Source of the DNA: Deltaproteobacteria bacterium HGW-Deltaproteobacteria-4
GTDB taxonomy: Bacteria > Desulfobacterota > Desulfuromonadia > Desulfuromonadales > UBA2197
DNA length: 64,000 nucleotides
NCBI GenBank assembly: GCA_002841765.1
Contig: PHAV01000006.1
Location: forward strand, 153,112-217,111
Reading direction: 5' to 3'
Below the pieces are notes generated by a model. It ran no database searches. It was given only the letters and a program-made list of their open reading frames with translations, and had not been told where the DNA came from. Numbering within the stretch: the stretch's first letter is position 1; every line of letters starts with the position of its first letter. A program made the translations under genes and the position numbers. Shown here one piece after another: positions 52,664 to 62,415 of this stretch.

Positions 52664-53959
52664 ATGATGCAGATTCTTCATTTTGACGATCCGGGTTTTG
52701 CTGCAGCCTTCCAGCGCATCGAAGAGCGCGGCGAGACCCCGCCGGCCGGCGTCGAAGCAACTGTTGCCGCGATCATAGCCGATGTGCGCGAGCGGGGCGA
52801 TGCGGCTCTCTTTGAATATACCTCCCGCTTTGACCGCCTTGAACTTAATGCCGACAACATCGAGATTTCGCAGGATGAGTTGAGCGCGGCTCTTGAATCG
52901 ATTAGCGTCGAATCACGGCAAGCTTTGGAACTGGCGGCAGAGCGGATTACCCGCTTTCATGCCAAGCAAAAGCAGGAGACCTGGCTCTCCACCGACGAGG
53001 CCGATGTCCTCCTCGGCCAGATGGTTCGTCCTCTTGACCGCGTCGGCATTTACGTTCCCGGCGGCAAAGCTTCCTATCCTTCTTCAGTCCTGATGAACGC
53101 TCTCCCCGCCAAAGTAGCCGGGGTGACTGAAATCATCATGGTGGTGCCGACTCCGGGCGGCGAGATCAATCCCCATGTTTTGGCGGCGGCGAAGATCGCC
53201 GGCGTCGATCGCGTCTTTCGGGTTGGCGGCGCCCAGGCCGTGGCGGCTCTGGCCTATGGCACCGCCTCGATTCCGCGCGTCGACAAGATCACCGGTCCCG
53301 GTAATATCTATGTCGCCACCGCCAAGAAGCAGGTCTTTGGCCGCGTCGATATCGATATGATCGCCGGCCCGAGCGAGATTCTCATTATCAACGACGGCAG
53401 CGGCAACCCGGCGCATTTGGCCGCGGATCTCCTTTCCCAGGCCGAGCACGACGAGCTTGCCTCTTCGGTACTGGTGACCACCGATGGGGATATGGCGACG
53501 GCGGTGCAGGAACAGGTCGAGATCCAGTTGCGTCAGCTCAGTCGCGAAGTCATTGCCCGCAGTGCGATCGAGGCTTATGGTGCCATCATCGTTGCCCGAG
53601 ATCTCGACGAAGTGATTGCTTTTTCCAACCGCCTCGCTCCTGAACACCTCGAACTCGCGGTCAACGACCCCTTTGCCATTCTGCCGCAGATCCGTCATGC
53701 CGGCGCCATCTTTATGGGGCATCACACCCCGGAGGCGGCCGGCGATTATCTGGCCGGCCCGAACCACACCCTGCCGACCGGCGGCACGGCGCGCTTTTTC
53801 TCGCCTCTTTCGGTCGATGATTATGTGAAGAAGTCGAGCATCGTCTCTTTTTCCGCTGCGGGTCTCAAGCGTCTCGGCAGTGAGATTGTCCGGATTGCGG
53901 AACTCGAAGGACTCGAAGCGCACGCCCGCTCCGTCTCTATCCGGCTGGAATCAGATTGA
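52664..53959 (+). CDS. hisD: Histidinol dehydrogenase HisD
   Basis: The start at ATG 52664 (or 52667) lies 5-8 bp after GAGG; the same frame is open far upstream through hisG by chance. About 431 residues, with [45 protein letters not shown] and the zinc-site region [20 protein letters not shown]. It oxidises histidinol to histidine in two NAD-dependent steps. Confidence 0.96.
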   Translation: MMQILHFDDPGFAAAFQRIEERGETPPAGVEATVAAIIADVRERGDAALFEYTSRFDRLELNADNIEISQDELSAALESISVESRQALELAAERITRFHAKQKQETWLSTDEADVLLGQMVRPLDRVGIYVPGGKASYPSSVLMNALPAKVAGVTEIIMVVPTPGGEINPHVLAAAKIAGVDRVFRVGGAQAVAALAYGTASIPRVDKITGPGNIYVATAKKQVFGRVDIDMIAGPSEILIINDGSGNPAHLAADLLSQAEHDELASSVLVTTDGDMATAVQEQVEIQLRQLSREVIARSAIEAYGAIIVARDLDEVIAFSNRLAPEHLELAVNDPFAILPQIRHAGAIFMGHHTPEAAGDYLAGPNHTLPTGGTARFFSPLSVDDYVKKSSIVSFSAAGLKRLGSEIVRIAELEGLEAHARSVSIRLESD

Positions 53960-53964
53960 TTTTT

Positions 53965-54022
53965 GTAGGGGCACCCCCCCGTGGGTGCCATGGTCAGGGC
54001 AGGCACAGGGGCCTGCCCCTAC
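53965..54022. repeat. GTAGGGGC double-hairpin element, copy D (hisD-hisB)
   Basis: It is bounded by GTAGGGGC and GCCCCTAC. The first hairpin is GGCACCC-ccccgt-GGGTGCC and the second is the same GGGCAGGC...GCCTGCCC as copy C (26 identical bases, 53997-54022). It starts 5 bp after the hisD stop. Confidence 0.9.
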
Positions 54023-54057
54023 CGCAATGCATGAATTGTTTGATATAGGAGGTCCGT

Positions 54058-54648
54058 ATGTCCCGTACTGCCATTGTTGACCGCAATACCGCCGAGACCA
54101 ACTTTCACCTTCGCCTCGTTCTCGACGGCAGCGGCAAGAGCGAGATCAAGACCGCTGTCCCCTTCATCGATCACATGCTCACGCAGGTGGCCAAACACGG
54201 CTTCTTCGACCTGACGATTAGCGGCGAGGGCGACACCCACATCGATGATCATCATACGGTCGAAGATCTCGGTATCTGTCTCGGCCAGGCCTTTCGTATG
54301 GCCCTGGCCGACAAAGCGGGGATCCGCCGCTACGGTAGCGGCACCATGCCGATGCACGAAGCGCTGGTTTCGGTCAATATCGACTTCTCCGGCCGGCCCT
54401 TTCTCGTCTTCAACGCCGAGCTCCCGAAAGCCAAGGTCGGCACCTTTGATGTCGAGCTCGTCGAGGAGTTCTGTGTCGCGTTCTGCAATCACGCTGGCGC
54501 GAACCTGCATGTGAATCTCCATTACGGCGAGAACCTCCATCACATCGTCGAAGCGATCTTCAAGGCGCTGGGGCGGGCTCTTGACGACGCCACCCAGCTC
54601 GATCCGCGCATCTCAGGGGTACGTTCGAGTAAAGGATGTCTGGACTAG
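54058..54648 (+). CDS. hisB: Imidazoleglycerol-phosphate dehydratase HisB
   Basis: 196 residues, monofunctional (no phosphatase domain). Metal-binding motifs: [31 protein letters not shown], and the mirrored [10 protein letters not shown] with [18 protein letters not shown]. It starts 7 bp after AGGAGG and runs directly into hisH. Confidence 0.97.
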   Translation: MSRTAIVDRNTAETNFHLRLVLDGSGKSEIKTAVPFIDHMLTQVAKHGFFDLTISGEGDTHIDDHHTVEDLGICLGQAFRMALADKAGIRRYGSGTMPMHEALVSVNIDFSGRPFLVFNAELPKAKVGTFDVELVEEFCVAFCNHAGANLHVNLHYGENLHHIVEAIFKALGRALDDATQLDPRISGVRSSKGCLD

Positions 54649-55269
54649 ATGATTACCATCATCGATTACGGTATGGGCAATCTGCGCAGTGTGCAGAAGG
54701 GCTTTGAACGCGTCGGTTTACATGCGCAGGTGACAAGCGATCCGGATGTGGTCGCCAGGGCCGAACGCCTCGTTCTCCCCGGTGTCGGCGCCTTTCGCGA
54801 CTGTATTCATAACCTGCGCGCTGGTGGTTTTGTCGAGCCGATTATGGCGCATGTCGCCAGTGGTCGGCCCTTCCTTGGGATCTGTCTCGGCCTGCAACTC
54901 CTCTTTACCGAGAGTGAAGAGTTCGGCAACCACCAGGGGTTGGGAATTATCCCCGGAAAAGTGGTGCGCTTTCCGGCCGGAATGATCGTGGATGGTGAGG
55001 AACTCAAGGTGCCGCACATGGGGTGGAACCGCATCACCATGCATCGGCCTTCGTCCCTGTACCACGGCATTGCCGATAACAGCTTTGTTTACTTTGTCCA
55101 CTCCTATTATGTCGTCCCGGATGATCTGAGTGTCGTGGCGACCGAGACCGATTACGGGATCAACTACTGTTCCTCGATCTGTCGCGACAATGTCGTGGCG
55201 ACCCAGTTTCACCCCGAGAAGAGCCAGGCAATCGGGCTGAAGATGCTGGAAAATTTCGGAAAGATGTAA
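54649..55269 (+). CDS. hisH: Imidazole glycerol phosphate synthase glutaminase subunit HisH
   Basis: A 206-residue class I glutamine amidotransferase: catalytic Cys in [13 protein letters not shown], His and Glu in [10 protein letters not shown]. It supplies ammonia to HisF, encoded two genes on. It begins on the base after the hisB stop. Confidence 0.97.
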   Translation: MITIIDYGMGNLRSVQKGFERVGLHAQVTSDPDVVARAERLVLPGVGAFRDCIHNLRAGGFVEPIMAHVASGRPFLGICLGLQLLFTESEEFGNHQGLGIIPGKVVRFPAGMIVDGEELKVPHMGWNRITMHRPSSLYHGIADNSFVYFVHSYYVVPDDLSVVATETDYGINYCSSICRDNVVATQFHPEKSQAIGLKMLENFGKM

Positions 55270-55279
55270 GGATATTTCA

Positions 55280-56017
55280 ATGATTGTTATCCCCGCCATT
55301 GATTTGAAAGAAGGTAAATGTGTTCGCCTCGAGCAGGGGCTGATGGAGAAAGATACGGTCTTCTCCGACAACCCCGGCGCTCAGGCGCGCGCCTGGCAGG
55401 ATCAGGGGGCGGAGCTTCTCCATATTGTCGATCTCGACGGCGCCTTTGCCGGTGAGCCGAAGAATCGCAGCGCCATCGAAGCGATTCTGGGGGCGATCAC
55501 CATCCCCGCCCAGCTGGGCGGCGGTATCCGTGACATGGCGACGATTGAAGCCTATCTGAGCCTCGGCCTTTCGCGCGTCATCATCGGCACGGCGGCGCAG
55601 CGTAATCCGGCTCTGGTCGAAGAGGCGTGCCGTAAATTCCCCGGCCGGATCGTCGTCGGCATCGATGCCAAGAACGGCATGGTCGCGGTGCAGGGGTGGG
55701 CGGAAGTCACCGATATCACCGCCATTGAACTGGCGAAAAAGTTTGAAGGCTTCGGCGTCAGCGCGATCATCTATACCGATATCAGCCGCGACGGCATGAT
55801 GCAGGGGGTGAATATCGATGCCACCCGCCAGCTCGCCGAAGCGATCTCCATCCCGGTCATCGCTTCCGGCGGCCTCTCCACCCTCGCTGATATCGAGAAG
55901 CTCATGGCGATCGAATCATCCGGGGTGATCGGTGCCATCACCGGCAAGGCGGTCTACACCGGCGCCATCGATCTCGCCGAGGCAGTGGCTCTGACCAAAC
56001 GGGGTTGTGCATGCTGA
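55280..56017 (+). CDS. hisA: Phosphoribosyl-formimino isomerase HisA
   Basis: A 245-residue beta/alpha barrel with the two catalytic aspartates in [15 protein letters not shown] and [11 protein letters not shown], and the second-half motif [14 protein letters not shown]. It opens the phosphoribosyl ring of ProFAR to PRFAR, the substrate of HisF. Its stop overlaps the hisF start. Confidence 0.97.
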   Translation: MIVIPAIDLKEGKCVRLEQGLMEKDTVFSDNPGAQARAWQDQGAELLHIVDLDGAFAGEPKNRSAIEAILGAITIPAQLGGGIRDMATIEAYLSLGLSRVIIGTAAQRNPALVEEACRKFPGRIVVGIDAKNGMVAVQGWAEVTDITAIELAKKFEGFGVSAIIYTDISRDGMMQGVNIDATRQLAEAISIPVIASGGLSTLADIEKLMAIESSGVIGAITGKAVYTGAIDLAEAVALTKRGCAC

Positions 56018-56778
56018 CCAAACGTATTATCCCCTGTCTCGACGTTAAGGACGGTCGGGTCGTCAAAGGGGTTCAATTCCTTGAGCTGCGTGATGCCGGC
56101 GATCCGGTGGAGGCGGCGGAGGCTTACGACGCCCAGGGGGCAGACGAGCTGACCTTTCTCGATATCACGGCCAGTCACGAAAATCGCGAAACGATCGTCG
56201 ATGTGGTGCGTCGTACCGCTGAGCGGGTCTTCATGCCGTTGACCGTCGGCGGTGGGATCCGTGAGATCGCCGATATTCGGCGCATGCTCAATGCCGGGGC
56301 GGACAAGGTCTCGATCAATACCGCTGCGGTGCAGCGTCCTGACTTTGTCCGTGAAGCCGCGGAACGCTTTGGTTCGCAGTGTACCGTTGTCGCTATCGAT
56401 GCCCGCCGCGTCCCCGGCTCTGAACCGGCACGCTGGGAGGTCTACACCCACGGCGGCCGCAATGCCACCGGGATCGATGCCATCGAATGGGCGACCCGCA
56501 TGGAGCTGTACGGCGCCGGCGAGATTCTCCTCACCTCCATGGACAAGGACGGCACCAAGGATGGCTACGATCTCGGTCTGACCCGCGCGGTGAGCGATGC
56601 GGTCTCGATCCCGGTCATCGCCTCCGGCGGCGTCGGCAATCTCGAACATATTCATCAGGGTCTCACCACCGGCGGAGCCAGTGCCGCGTTGGCGGCGAGT
56701 ATCTTCCATTTTCGCGAGTACACCATCGCCGAGTGTAAGGAATATCTGCGCGAGCGCGGTGTCGCGGTACGTTTGTAG
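56011..56778 (+). CDS. hisF: Imidazole glycerol phosphate synthase cyclase subunit HisF
   Basis: 255 residues from ATG 56011 (a GTG at 56005 is less likely). It has the catalytic Asp in [19 protein letters not shown] and in VVAIDARRV, and [13 protein letters not shown]. It cyclises PRFAR with ammonia from HisH to imidazole glycerol phosphate and AICAR. The stop TAG lies in the opening GTAG of repeat copy E. Confidence 0.97.
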   Translation: MLTKRIIPCLDVKDGRVVKGVQFLELRDAGDPVEAAEAYDAQGADELTFLDITASHENRETIVDVVRRTAERVFMPLTVGGGIREIADIRRMLNAGADKVSINTAAVQRPDFVREAAERFGSQCTVVAIDARRVPGSEPARWEVYTHGGRNATGIDAIEWATRMELYGAGEILLTSMDKDGTKDGYDLGLTRAVSDAVSIPVIASGGVGNLEHIHQGLTTGGASAALAASIFHFREYTIAECKEYLRERGVAVRL

Positions 56779-56798
56779 GGGCGAAAAATTTTTCGCCC
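56775..56798. repeat. GTAGGGGC element, reduced copy E (hisF-hisE)
   Basis: It opens with GTAGGGGC at the hisF stop codon and contains the perfect 20-bp palindrome GGGCGAAAAATTTTTCGCCC (56779-56798), followed by GTTTTTG. The second hairpin and the closing GCCCCTAC are missing. It could act as a weak terminator before hisE. Confidence 0.75.
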
Positions 56799-56814
56799 GT
56801 TTTTGAGGTCTACC

Positions 56815-57141
56815 ATGACAGAAAAAACCGACATCATTGACGCCGTCTACCGCGTCATCATGGACCGCAAGGCGCAGCCGGACGAAAAGTCCTACACTGC
56901 CTCCCTTTACGCGAAGGGGCTCGACAAGATCCTCGGCAAGATCGGCGAAGAAGCGACGGAGCTGGCTGTCGCCGGCAAAGGCGGAGTACGTAAGGAGATT
57001 GTCAGTGAAGCGGCGGATGTCATCTTCCACATGCTTGTCCTCCTCGGTCACTACGGTATCGAGCCGCAGGAGATCCGCGACGAACTGAGCCGGCGTTTCG
57101 GCACTTCGGGGATTGCGGAGAAGGAAAGCCGGGGGCAATAA
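56815..57141 (+). CDS. hisE: Phosphoribosyl-ATP pyrophosphatase HisE
   Basis: A 108-residue all-helical MazG-like protein: SYTASLYAKGLDKILGKIGE, EEATELAVA, SEAADVIFHMLVLL. It hydrolyses PR-ATP to PR-AMP. HisI (the cyclohydrolase) is separate and not in the window. It is the last gene of the his run; an unremarkable 87-bp spacer follows. Confidence 0.95.
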   Translation: MTEKTDIIDAVYRVIMDRKAQPDEKSYTASLYAKGLDKILGKIGEEATELAVAGKGGVRKEIVSEAADVIFHMLVLLGHYGIEPQEIRDELSRRFGTSGIAEKESRGQ

Positions 57142-57228
57142 TTCGGTCATTCGTAGATACCCTTAGCACAGCGAACGCGACGTTCTCCCCAAGAATCAAT
57201 AACCGTTCAACAACATACGGAGAAGGCA

Positions 57229-57675
57229 ATGACGATCAAAGAACGCTTGAACGAAGAGATGAAAGATGCGATGCGCGCCAAAGATGCCCTGCGCCTCAGC
57301 ACCATCCGCATGATCCGCTCGGCGATCAAGAATAAAGAGATCGAACTGATCAGCGAGCTTGACGATCAAGGGGTGATCGGCGTCATGTCGACCATGGCCA
57401 AGCAGCGCAAGGAGTCGGCCATCGCTTTTCGCGAAGGGAACCGTTTAGAACTGGCGGAAAAAGAAGAGAAAGAGCTGGAGATCATCCTGACTTTTCTGCC
57501 GCAACAGCTCGACGAAGCTGCCATCAAGGCGATCATCGAGGAGGTTGTTAGCGAAGTCGGTGCCACGACCGCCAAGGATATGGGGAAGGTGATGAAAGTT
57601 CTCACCCCGAAGACTTCCGGTCGTGCCGATGGTCGACTCGTCAGCGAACTGGTCAAGGCGCGTCTTGCCGGGTAA
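57229..57675 (+). CDS. GatB/YqeY domain protein
   Basis: A 148-residue helical protein of the YqeY family, related to the tail of amidotransferase subunit GatB: RLNEEMKDAMRAKDALRLST, LSTIRMIRSAIKNKEIE, GKVMKVLTPKTSGRADGRLV. It is thought to bind tRNA, but the function is not established. It starts 5 bp after GGAGAAGG and is close to cvpA. Confidence 0.92.
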   Translation: MTIKERLNEEMKDAMRAKDALRLSTIRMIRSAIKNKEIELISELDDQGVIGVMSTMAKQRKESAIAFREGNRLELAEKEEKELEIILTFLPQQLDEAAIKAIIEEVVSEVGATTAKDMGKVMKVLTPKTSGRADGRLVSELVKARLAG

Positions 57676-57692
57676 GGAAAGGGTGCAGGGAG

Positions 57693-58175
57693 ATGAACGG
57701 TCTTGATCTCGCAATTCTCCTCATCCTTGTTCTTTTCCTGGTCAAAGGGCTGTGGAAGGGGCTGATCCGGCAACTCTGTTCGCTGGCCGGGATTGTTCTC
57801 GGCATTTTTCTTTCCTGGAGTTTCAGCGAAATTCTCGGCCCGGAGTTGGCACGGATCACCGCCTGGCCGCTACGCGTCAGTGTCGTTGTCGTCGGCGCCA
57901 TGCTCTTCTTTGCCGGTGTCCTTGCCTTCTTTATCCTCGGTTTCTACCTCGGCAAGTTGGCGAAGCAGCCGGTGTTGGCGGTATTGAATCGTTTTAGCGG
58001 CGCCCTCTTCGGGGTGATCGAAGGAGTGGTGATCCTCGCTGTCGTCATTTACCTGCTCACCCTTTGGCCGCTGGTGGCGCGCAAAACAGTGGTACAGACT
58101 GCGACCCTGACGCCGCCATTTGTCCGTCTCGGCGCGGTCATTCTCCAGGATACGCCGGTGACGCGGCCCCGATGA
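57693..58175 (+). CDS. cvpA: CvpA family membrane protein
   Basis: 160 residues with four membrane helices: NGLDLAILLILVLFLVKGLW, LAGIVLGIFLSWSF, VVVVGAMLFFAGVLAFFILG and GVIEGVVILAVVIYLL. This is the CvpA/colicin V production pattern. In this chromosomal context it lies just before mutS2, as in many bacteria. Molecular role unclear, linked in other species to envelope homeostasis. Confidence 0.88.
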   Translation: MNGLDLAILLILVLFLVKGLWKGLIRQLCSLAGIVLGIFLSWSFSEILGPELARITAWPLRVSVVVVGAMLFFAGVLAFFILGFYLGKLAKQPVLAVLNRFSGALFGVIEGVVILAVVIYLLTLWPLVARKTVVQTATLTPPFVRLGAVILQDTPVTRPR

Positions 58176-58188
58176 GGACATTTTCTCC

Positions 58189-60549
58189 ATGAGTCCCGAC
58201 CTGCTGCGGGTTCTCGAATTCGACAAATTTATTACCCTGCTATCCCGTTTCACCGCTTCCGAGCCGGGGCGGGAGCTGGTTCTGGCCCTCGCCCCTCTCG
58301 GGGAGAAAGCTGCGGTCAAGCTGGCGTTGGCGGAAGCGGCGGAGATGGTGACCTACCAGTCAACCGGAGGAACCCTTCCGCTCGCCGGCAATCGTGATCT
58401 CCTGCCGCTCCTCGGGCAGTTGCAGGCGGAAGGGAGTTGGCTGGCGCCGCTGGCCCTCCTTGATCTCCTCGTCAGCCTCGAGGCGGCACAAGAGTGCCGT
58501 CGTGCCCTGACCGGACGGGCAGAGTTGGCGCAGTTGCAGGTGTTGGTGGCGGGGATTACGCCACTACGTGACCTTGCAGACGAATTGCGGGGGACGATCG
58601 GCCCGCGCGGTGAAATTCTTGATCGCGCTTCTGCCGATCTGGCGGCCATCCGTCGGCAGATGCTGCAACTGCGGGGACGTATTCGCAAAACCCTCGAAGG
58701 GCTGTTGCTGTCCGAGAGGTACGCCGGCGTCTTCCAGGATAATCTCGTCACCGAGCGCAACGGCCGTTATGTGCTGCCGGTACGGGCTGACCACCGCAGC
58801 CGCATCAAGGGGTTTGTTCACGACGAATCGGCGAGCGGCCAGACCCTGTATGTCGAGCCGGCGACGGTGCTCGACGCCAATAACGAATTGCAGCATCTGC
58901 AACGGGAAGAAAAGCGGGAGGAGGAACGGATCCTTCGTCGTCTTTCTGCTGCGGCCCGGCACTATCGCCCGGATCTGCTGGAAAACCAGCGCATCCTCAC
59001 CCGACTTGATCTCCGCGCTGCCATTGGCCGATATGCGCGGCTGACCGATGCCTGTGCCCCGCAGCTGGTGGCGACGCCGCTTCTCGAGCTGCGCAGCGCC
59101 CGTCATCCGCTGTTGCTCATTGATCCGGCCGGTTCGCCGCGGGATATGGCGGTGGTGGCGATCGATCTCCTCCTCGGCGAAGAAAGCGATACGCTGGTGG
59201 TCAGCGGCCCCAATACCGGCGGCAAGACTGTGGCCCTGAAGACGGCGGGACTCCTTTTGACCATGGTGAAGGCGGGGCTGCCGATCCCCTGTTCACCGGC
59301 GAGCCGGGTCCATCTCTTTGCCCGCCTCTTTGCCGATATCGGCGACGAGCAGAGTCTGGAGCAGAGCCTGTCAACCTTCTCCGGACATCTGGTGCGGCTG
59401 CGTGAGATTTTGGCGGCGGCGGATGGTGATTCCCTTGTCCTTCTCGACGAGGTCGGCACCGGCACCGATCCGAGTGAAGGGGGAGCGCTGGCACTGGCCA
59501 TCCTCGATACTCTGCGCGAGCGCGGGGCGCGGGTCATGGTCACCACCCATCTCAATCTGGTCAAGGGCTATGCCCAGCTCCACCCCGGAGTGAGTAATGC
59601 TGCGGTTGAATTTAATCACCAGACCCTGGCGCCGGCCTATCGCCTGCACTACGGCATTCCCGGTGCCAGTAACGCCATGACCATCGCCCGCCGTCTCGGT
59701 TTGCCGGAGGATGTCCTGGCGCGGGCGGAAGCTTATCTCGGTGATGACGAACGCGCCGGCTTGCAGGTGATGGAAGAGTTGAATCTCCTCAAACAGCAGG
59801 CCTACGCTGAGCGGGACACGGTACGGCAGCTGCGGTTGCAGGCCGAAGTTGATCGCGACAAGCGCAATCGCCTGCTGCAAGAGAGTGAAGCGCAGCGTCA
59901 GGAGTTGCTTGAGAAGGCGACCCGCCGTGCCGACCGCCTGCTGCGCGACACCGAAGTTCGGTTAAAGATGATTCTCACCCAGGCGGAAGCGGGGACCCAC
60001 GATGCCCGTTCCCGGGCGGAGTTGACCAGCGCCCTGCACGTGGTGCGCGACGAGGTGACGCAGGTGCGCACCTTGCCGGCAGTCCCGCCCAAACCGCCGA
60101 CGGAGGTCAAGCTCGGCGAGATCCTGCGCATCGTCGATTTACGGAGTGAAGGAGAGGTGACGCGCCTCCTGGACGGGGAAGTTGAACTCGACTGCGGCGG
60201 TAAGAAGCTGCGTCTCCCTCTGGCCCGGCTCGCCCCTTGTTCGCCCCGGCGTTTTGCCCGTAAAGGGGCGGCGCGGATGAAGAAGACGATCGAGGAGCGA
60301 CCGGTCCAGACGAAACTTCTCCTGGTCGGCAAGCGGATGGAAGAAGCCCTGATCCTCCTTGATCGTGCTCTTGATGACGCCTTGATCAATGGCTTGAGCG
60401 AAATGGAGATTGTGCATGGCTCAGGCGAAGGGATCCTGCGCCGGGCGGTGCGGGAATTCCTTGCCGGACATCAGGGCATTCGCGGTTTTCATCCCGCCGA
60501 AGCCGGACATGGCGGCGATAATGTGACAGTTGTGGAGCTGGGCGGCTGA
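58189..60549 (+). CDS. mutS2: Endonuclease MutS2
   Basis: A 786-residue MutS-like ATPase: Walker A in VVSGPNTGGKTVALKTAGLL, VLLDEVGTGTDPSEGGALA, a long coiled coil (about residues 515-640) and a C-terminal Smr domain (VHGSGEGILRRAVREFL). MutS2 proteins act on recombination intermediates and stalled or collided ribosomes. Odd point: the Smr LDLRG-type motif reads TKLLLVGKR, so the usual Asp is replaced by Leu, which could reduce nuclease activity. Its stop overlaps dnaG by one base. Confidence 0.95.
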   Translation: MSPDLLRVLEFDKFITLLSRFTASEPGRELVLALAPLGEKAAVKLALAEAAEMVTYQSTGGTLPLAGNRDLLPLLGQLQAEGSWLAPLALLDLLVSLEAAQECRRALTGRAELAQLQVLVAGITPLRDLADELRGTIGPRGEILDRASADLAAIRRQMLQLRGRIRKTLEGLLLSERYAGVFQDNLVTERNGRYVLPVRADHRSRIKGFVHDESASGQTLYVEPATVLDANNELQHLQREEKREEERILRRLSAAARHYRPDLLENQRILTRLDLRAAIGRYARLTDACAPQLVATPLLELRSARHPLLLIDPAGSPRDMAVVAIDLLLGEESDTLVVSGPNTGGKTVALKTAGLLLTMVKAGLPIPCSPASRVHLFARLFADIGDEQSLEQSLSTFSGHLVRLREILAAADGDSLVLLDEVGTGTDPSEGGALALAILDTLRERGARVMVTTHLNLVKGYAQLHPGVSNAAVEFNHQTLAPAYRLHYGIPGASNAMTIARRLGLPEDVLARAEAYLGDDERAGLQVMEELNLLKQQAYAERDTVRQLRLQAEVDRDKRNRLLQESEAQRQELLEKATRRADRLLRDTEVRLKMILTQAEAGTHDARSRAELTSALHVVRDEVTQVRTLPAVPPKPPTEVKLGEILRIVDLRSEGEVTRLLDGEVELDCGGKKLRLPLARLAPCSPRRFARKGAARMKKTIEERPVQTKLLLVGKRMEEALILLDRALDDALINGLSEMEIVHGSGEGILRRAVREFLAGHQGIRGFHPAEAGHGGDNVTVVELGG

Positions 60550-62366
60550 TGGCGGGATTGATAGCTGATGAAACGATCGAGCGCATCCGCGAACGGGTTG
60601 ATATCGTTGAGCTGATCTCTTCCTATCTCCCCCTCAAGCGCTCCGGCGGCAATTATCAGGGACTCTGTCCTTTTCACGGCGAGAAGACCCCTTCTTTTAA
60701 TGTCAATCCGGCGCGGCAGATCTTCCACTGCTTTGGCTGCGGCGTTGGCGGCAATTCCGTCTCCTTTGTCATGAAGATGGAGGGGCTCTCCTTCCCGGAT
60801 GCGGTCCGTCGTCTCGGCAGCCGGGTCGGGATCGTTGTCGAGGAAGAAGCGCCGACTGCCGAACAAACGCAACGCCGGGAAGCGGTTATCCGATTGCTGC
60901 GCATCATGGAAGCGGCGGCGACGGCTTATGAGCGCGTTCTCCTTAAGGAGGAAGCTGGAGCACGAGGGCGGGATTATCTCAAGGAGCGCGGCTACGCCAG
61001 CGAAACCGCCAAGCTCTTTCATCTCGGTTATGCACCGGAACAGTCCGACTTCCTGTGTAAAGAGCTGGAAGCGGCCGGAGTCGAGATGAGAGACGCCGAA
61101 GAGCTCGGCCTGGTGCGCAGCGGCACCTCAAGGCCTGGGCGCTACGATCTGCTGCGCAACCGGCTGATCTTCCCGATCCAGGATGAGCGCGGTCGTATCG
61201 TCGCTTTTGGCGGCCGTGCTCTTGGCGATGCGCAGCCCAAATACCTGAACTCGCCGGAGTCGCTCCTTTATCACAAAGGGCAGATCCTCTATGGTCTTTT
61301 TCAGGCAAAAGAAGCGATGCGGCGCAGCTCCGAAGCGATCATCGTCGAAGGTTACTTTGACCTCCTCGCCCTGCACCGCGCCGGTCTGACCCACACCGTC
61401 GCCCCCTGCGGTACGGCTCTGACGACCGAGCAGGCGCGCTTGATCAAGCGTTTTGCTTCGCGGGTCTTTCTCCTCTTTGATCAGGATAGCGCCGGGCAGA
61501 AAGCGAATCAGCGGGCGATGGAGATCTTCCTTGCCGAAGGGATCAGCCCTCTTCTCGTCACCCTCGACGCTGGCGATGATCCTGATTCTTATCTGCGCAA
61601 GCAGGGGGCGGAAGCGATGCGTGAGCGTCTTGCCGCGGCCCAGCCGGCGCTGGAACTCTTCATTGATGCGACCCTCAAGGCCTGTGGTGAGAGTATCGAA
61701 GGACGCGCCCGGGGGGCGGAACGGGTTTTACCGCTGATCAAGCTTCTTCCTTCGGAAATGGAGAGAAATCTTTATCTGAAAGCATTGGCACAACGTACCG
61801 GGATCGATGAACAGTTGTTGATGCGCGGCAGAAAAAGCGATGCCGGCAGCGAGGCGCGGCTCAAGGCGCGCCCCCCGCAACTACCGGCGTTGCCGCGCAG
61901 TCGCGAGCGGCTGCCGGGGAGCGAACGGGTCGAAAAGGCGCAGGATCTGATCCTCCATCTTTTTGTCCAGGGGCGGATCGATAAGTCGTTGATTGAGCGG
62001 GACGGTTTAGAAACGCTCTTCCCTGACCCCGAGCGCCAAAAAATCGTTCAGGCTGCCCTTGCATTTAGCGTAAAGGGTGAACATATTGATACGACACGCC
62101 TGCTCGACCAGTTGAGTGATGGTGCGCAGTCGATCCTTGCCGGCATCCTGCTCAAGGAGGATCGCGGCGTCGAAGTCGATCTGGCGGAACAGACCTATGA
62201 CGACTGTCGCCGGACGTTACTCAAGGATGCTTTGCAACGGCGCAGTCGGGAATTGACCGAATGCGTGCGCCGGGCAGAGCTGGCCGGTGATCTCGCCGGA
62301 GCAGCTGCCTTTCAGGAAGAACAGATTCAGTTGAACCGGCAATTAAAGAGTGGAAAGATTTTTTGA
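60549..62366 (+). CDS. dnaG: DNA primase DnaG
   Basis: 605 residues. It has a CHC2 zinc finger with C40, H43, C61 and C64 (CPFHGEK, FHCFGCG), and a TOPRIM core with the acidic VEGYFDLLAL and LFDQDSAGQKAN. A C-terminal helicase-binding helical region ends FQEEQIQLNRQLKSGK. It makes RNA primers at the replication fork. It forms the classic macromolecular-synthesis pair with rpoD, 49 bp downstream. Confidence 0.97.
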   Translation: MAGLIADETIERIRERVDIVELISSYLPLKRSGGNYQGLCPFHGEKTPSFNVNPARQIFHCFGCGVGGNSVSFVMKMEGLSFPDAVRRLGSRVGIVVEEEAPTAEQTQRREAVIRLLRIMEAAATAYERVLLKEEAGARGRDYLKERGYASETAKLFHLGYAPEQSDFLCKELEAAGVEMRDAEELGLVRSGTSRPGRYDLLRNRLIFPIQDERGRIVAFGGRALGDAQPKYLNSPESLLYHKGQILYGLFQAKEAMRRSSEAIIVEGYFDLLALHRAGLTHTVAPCGTALTTEQARLIKRFASRVFLLFDQDSAGQKANQRAMEIFLAEGISPLLVTLDAGDDPDSYLRKQGAEAMRERLAAAQPALELFIDATLKACGESIEGRARGAERVLPLIKLLPSEMERNLYLKALAQRTGIDEQLLMRGRKSDAGSEARLKARPPQLPALPRSRERLPGSERVEKAQDLILHLFVQGRIDKSLIERDGLETLFPDPERQKIVQAALAFSVKGEHIDTTRLLDQLSDGAQSILAGILLKEDRGVEVDLAEQTYDDCRRTLLKDALQRRSRELTECVRRAELAGDLAGAAAFQEEQIQLNRQLKSGKIF

Positions 62367-62415
62367 TCGATATTGAACACCTGTGATCTTTGGCAGGAAA
62401 AGGAGCGACTCACGG

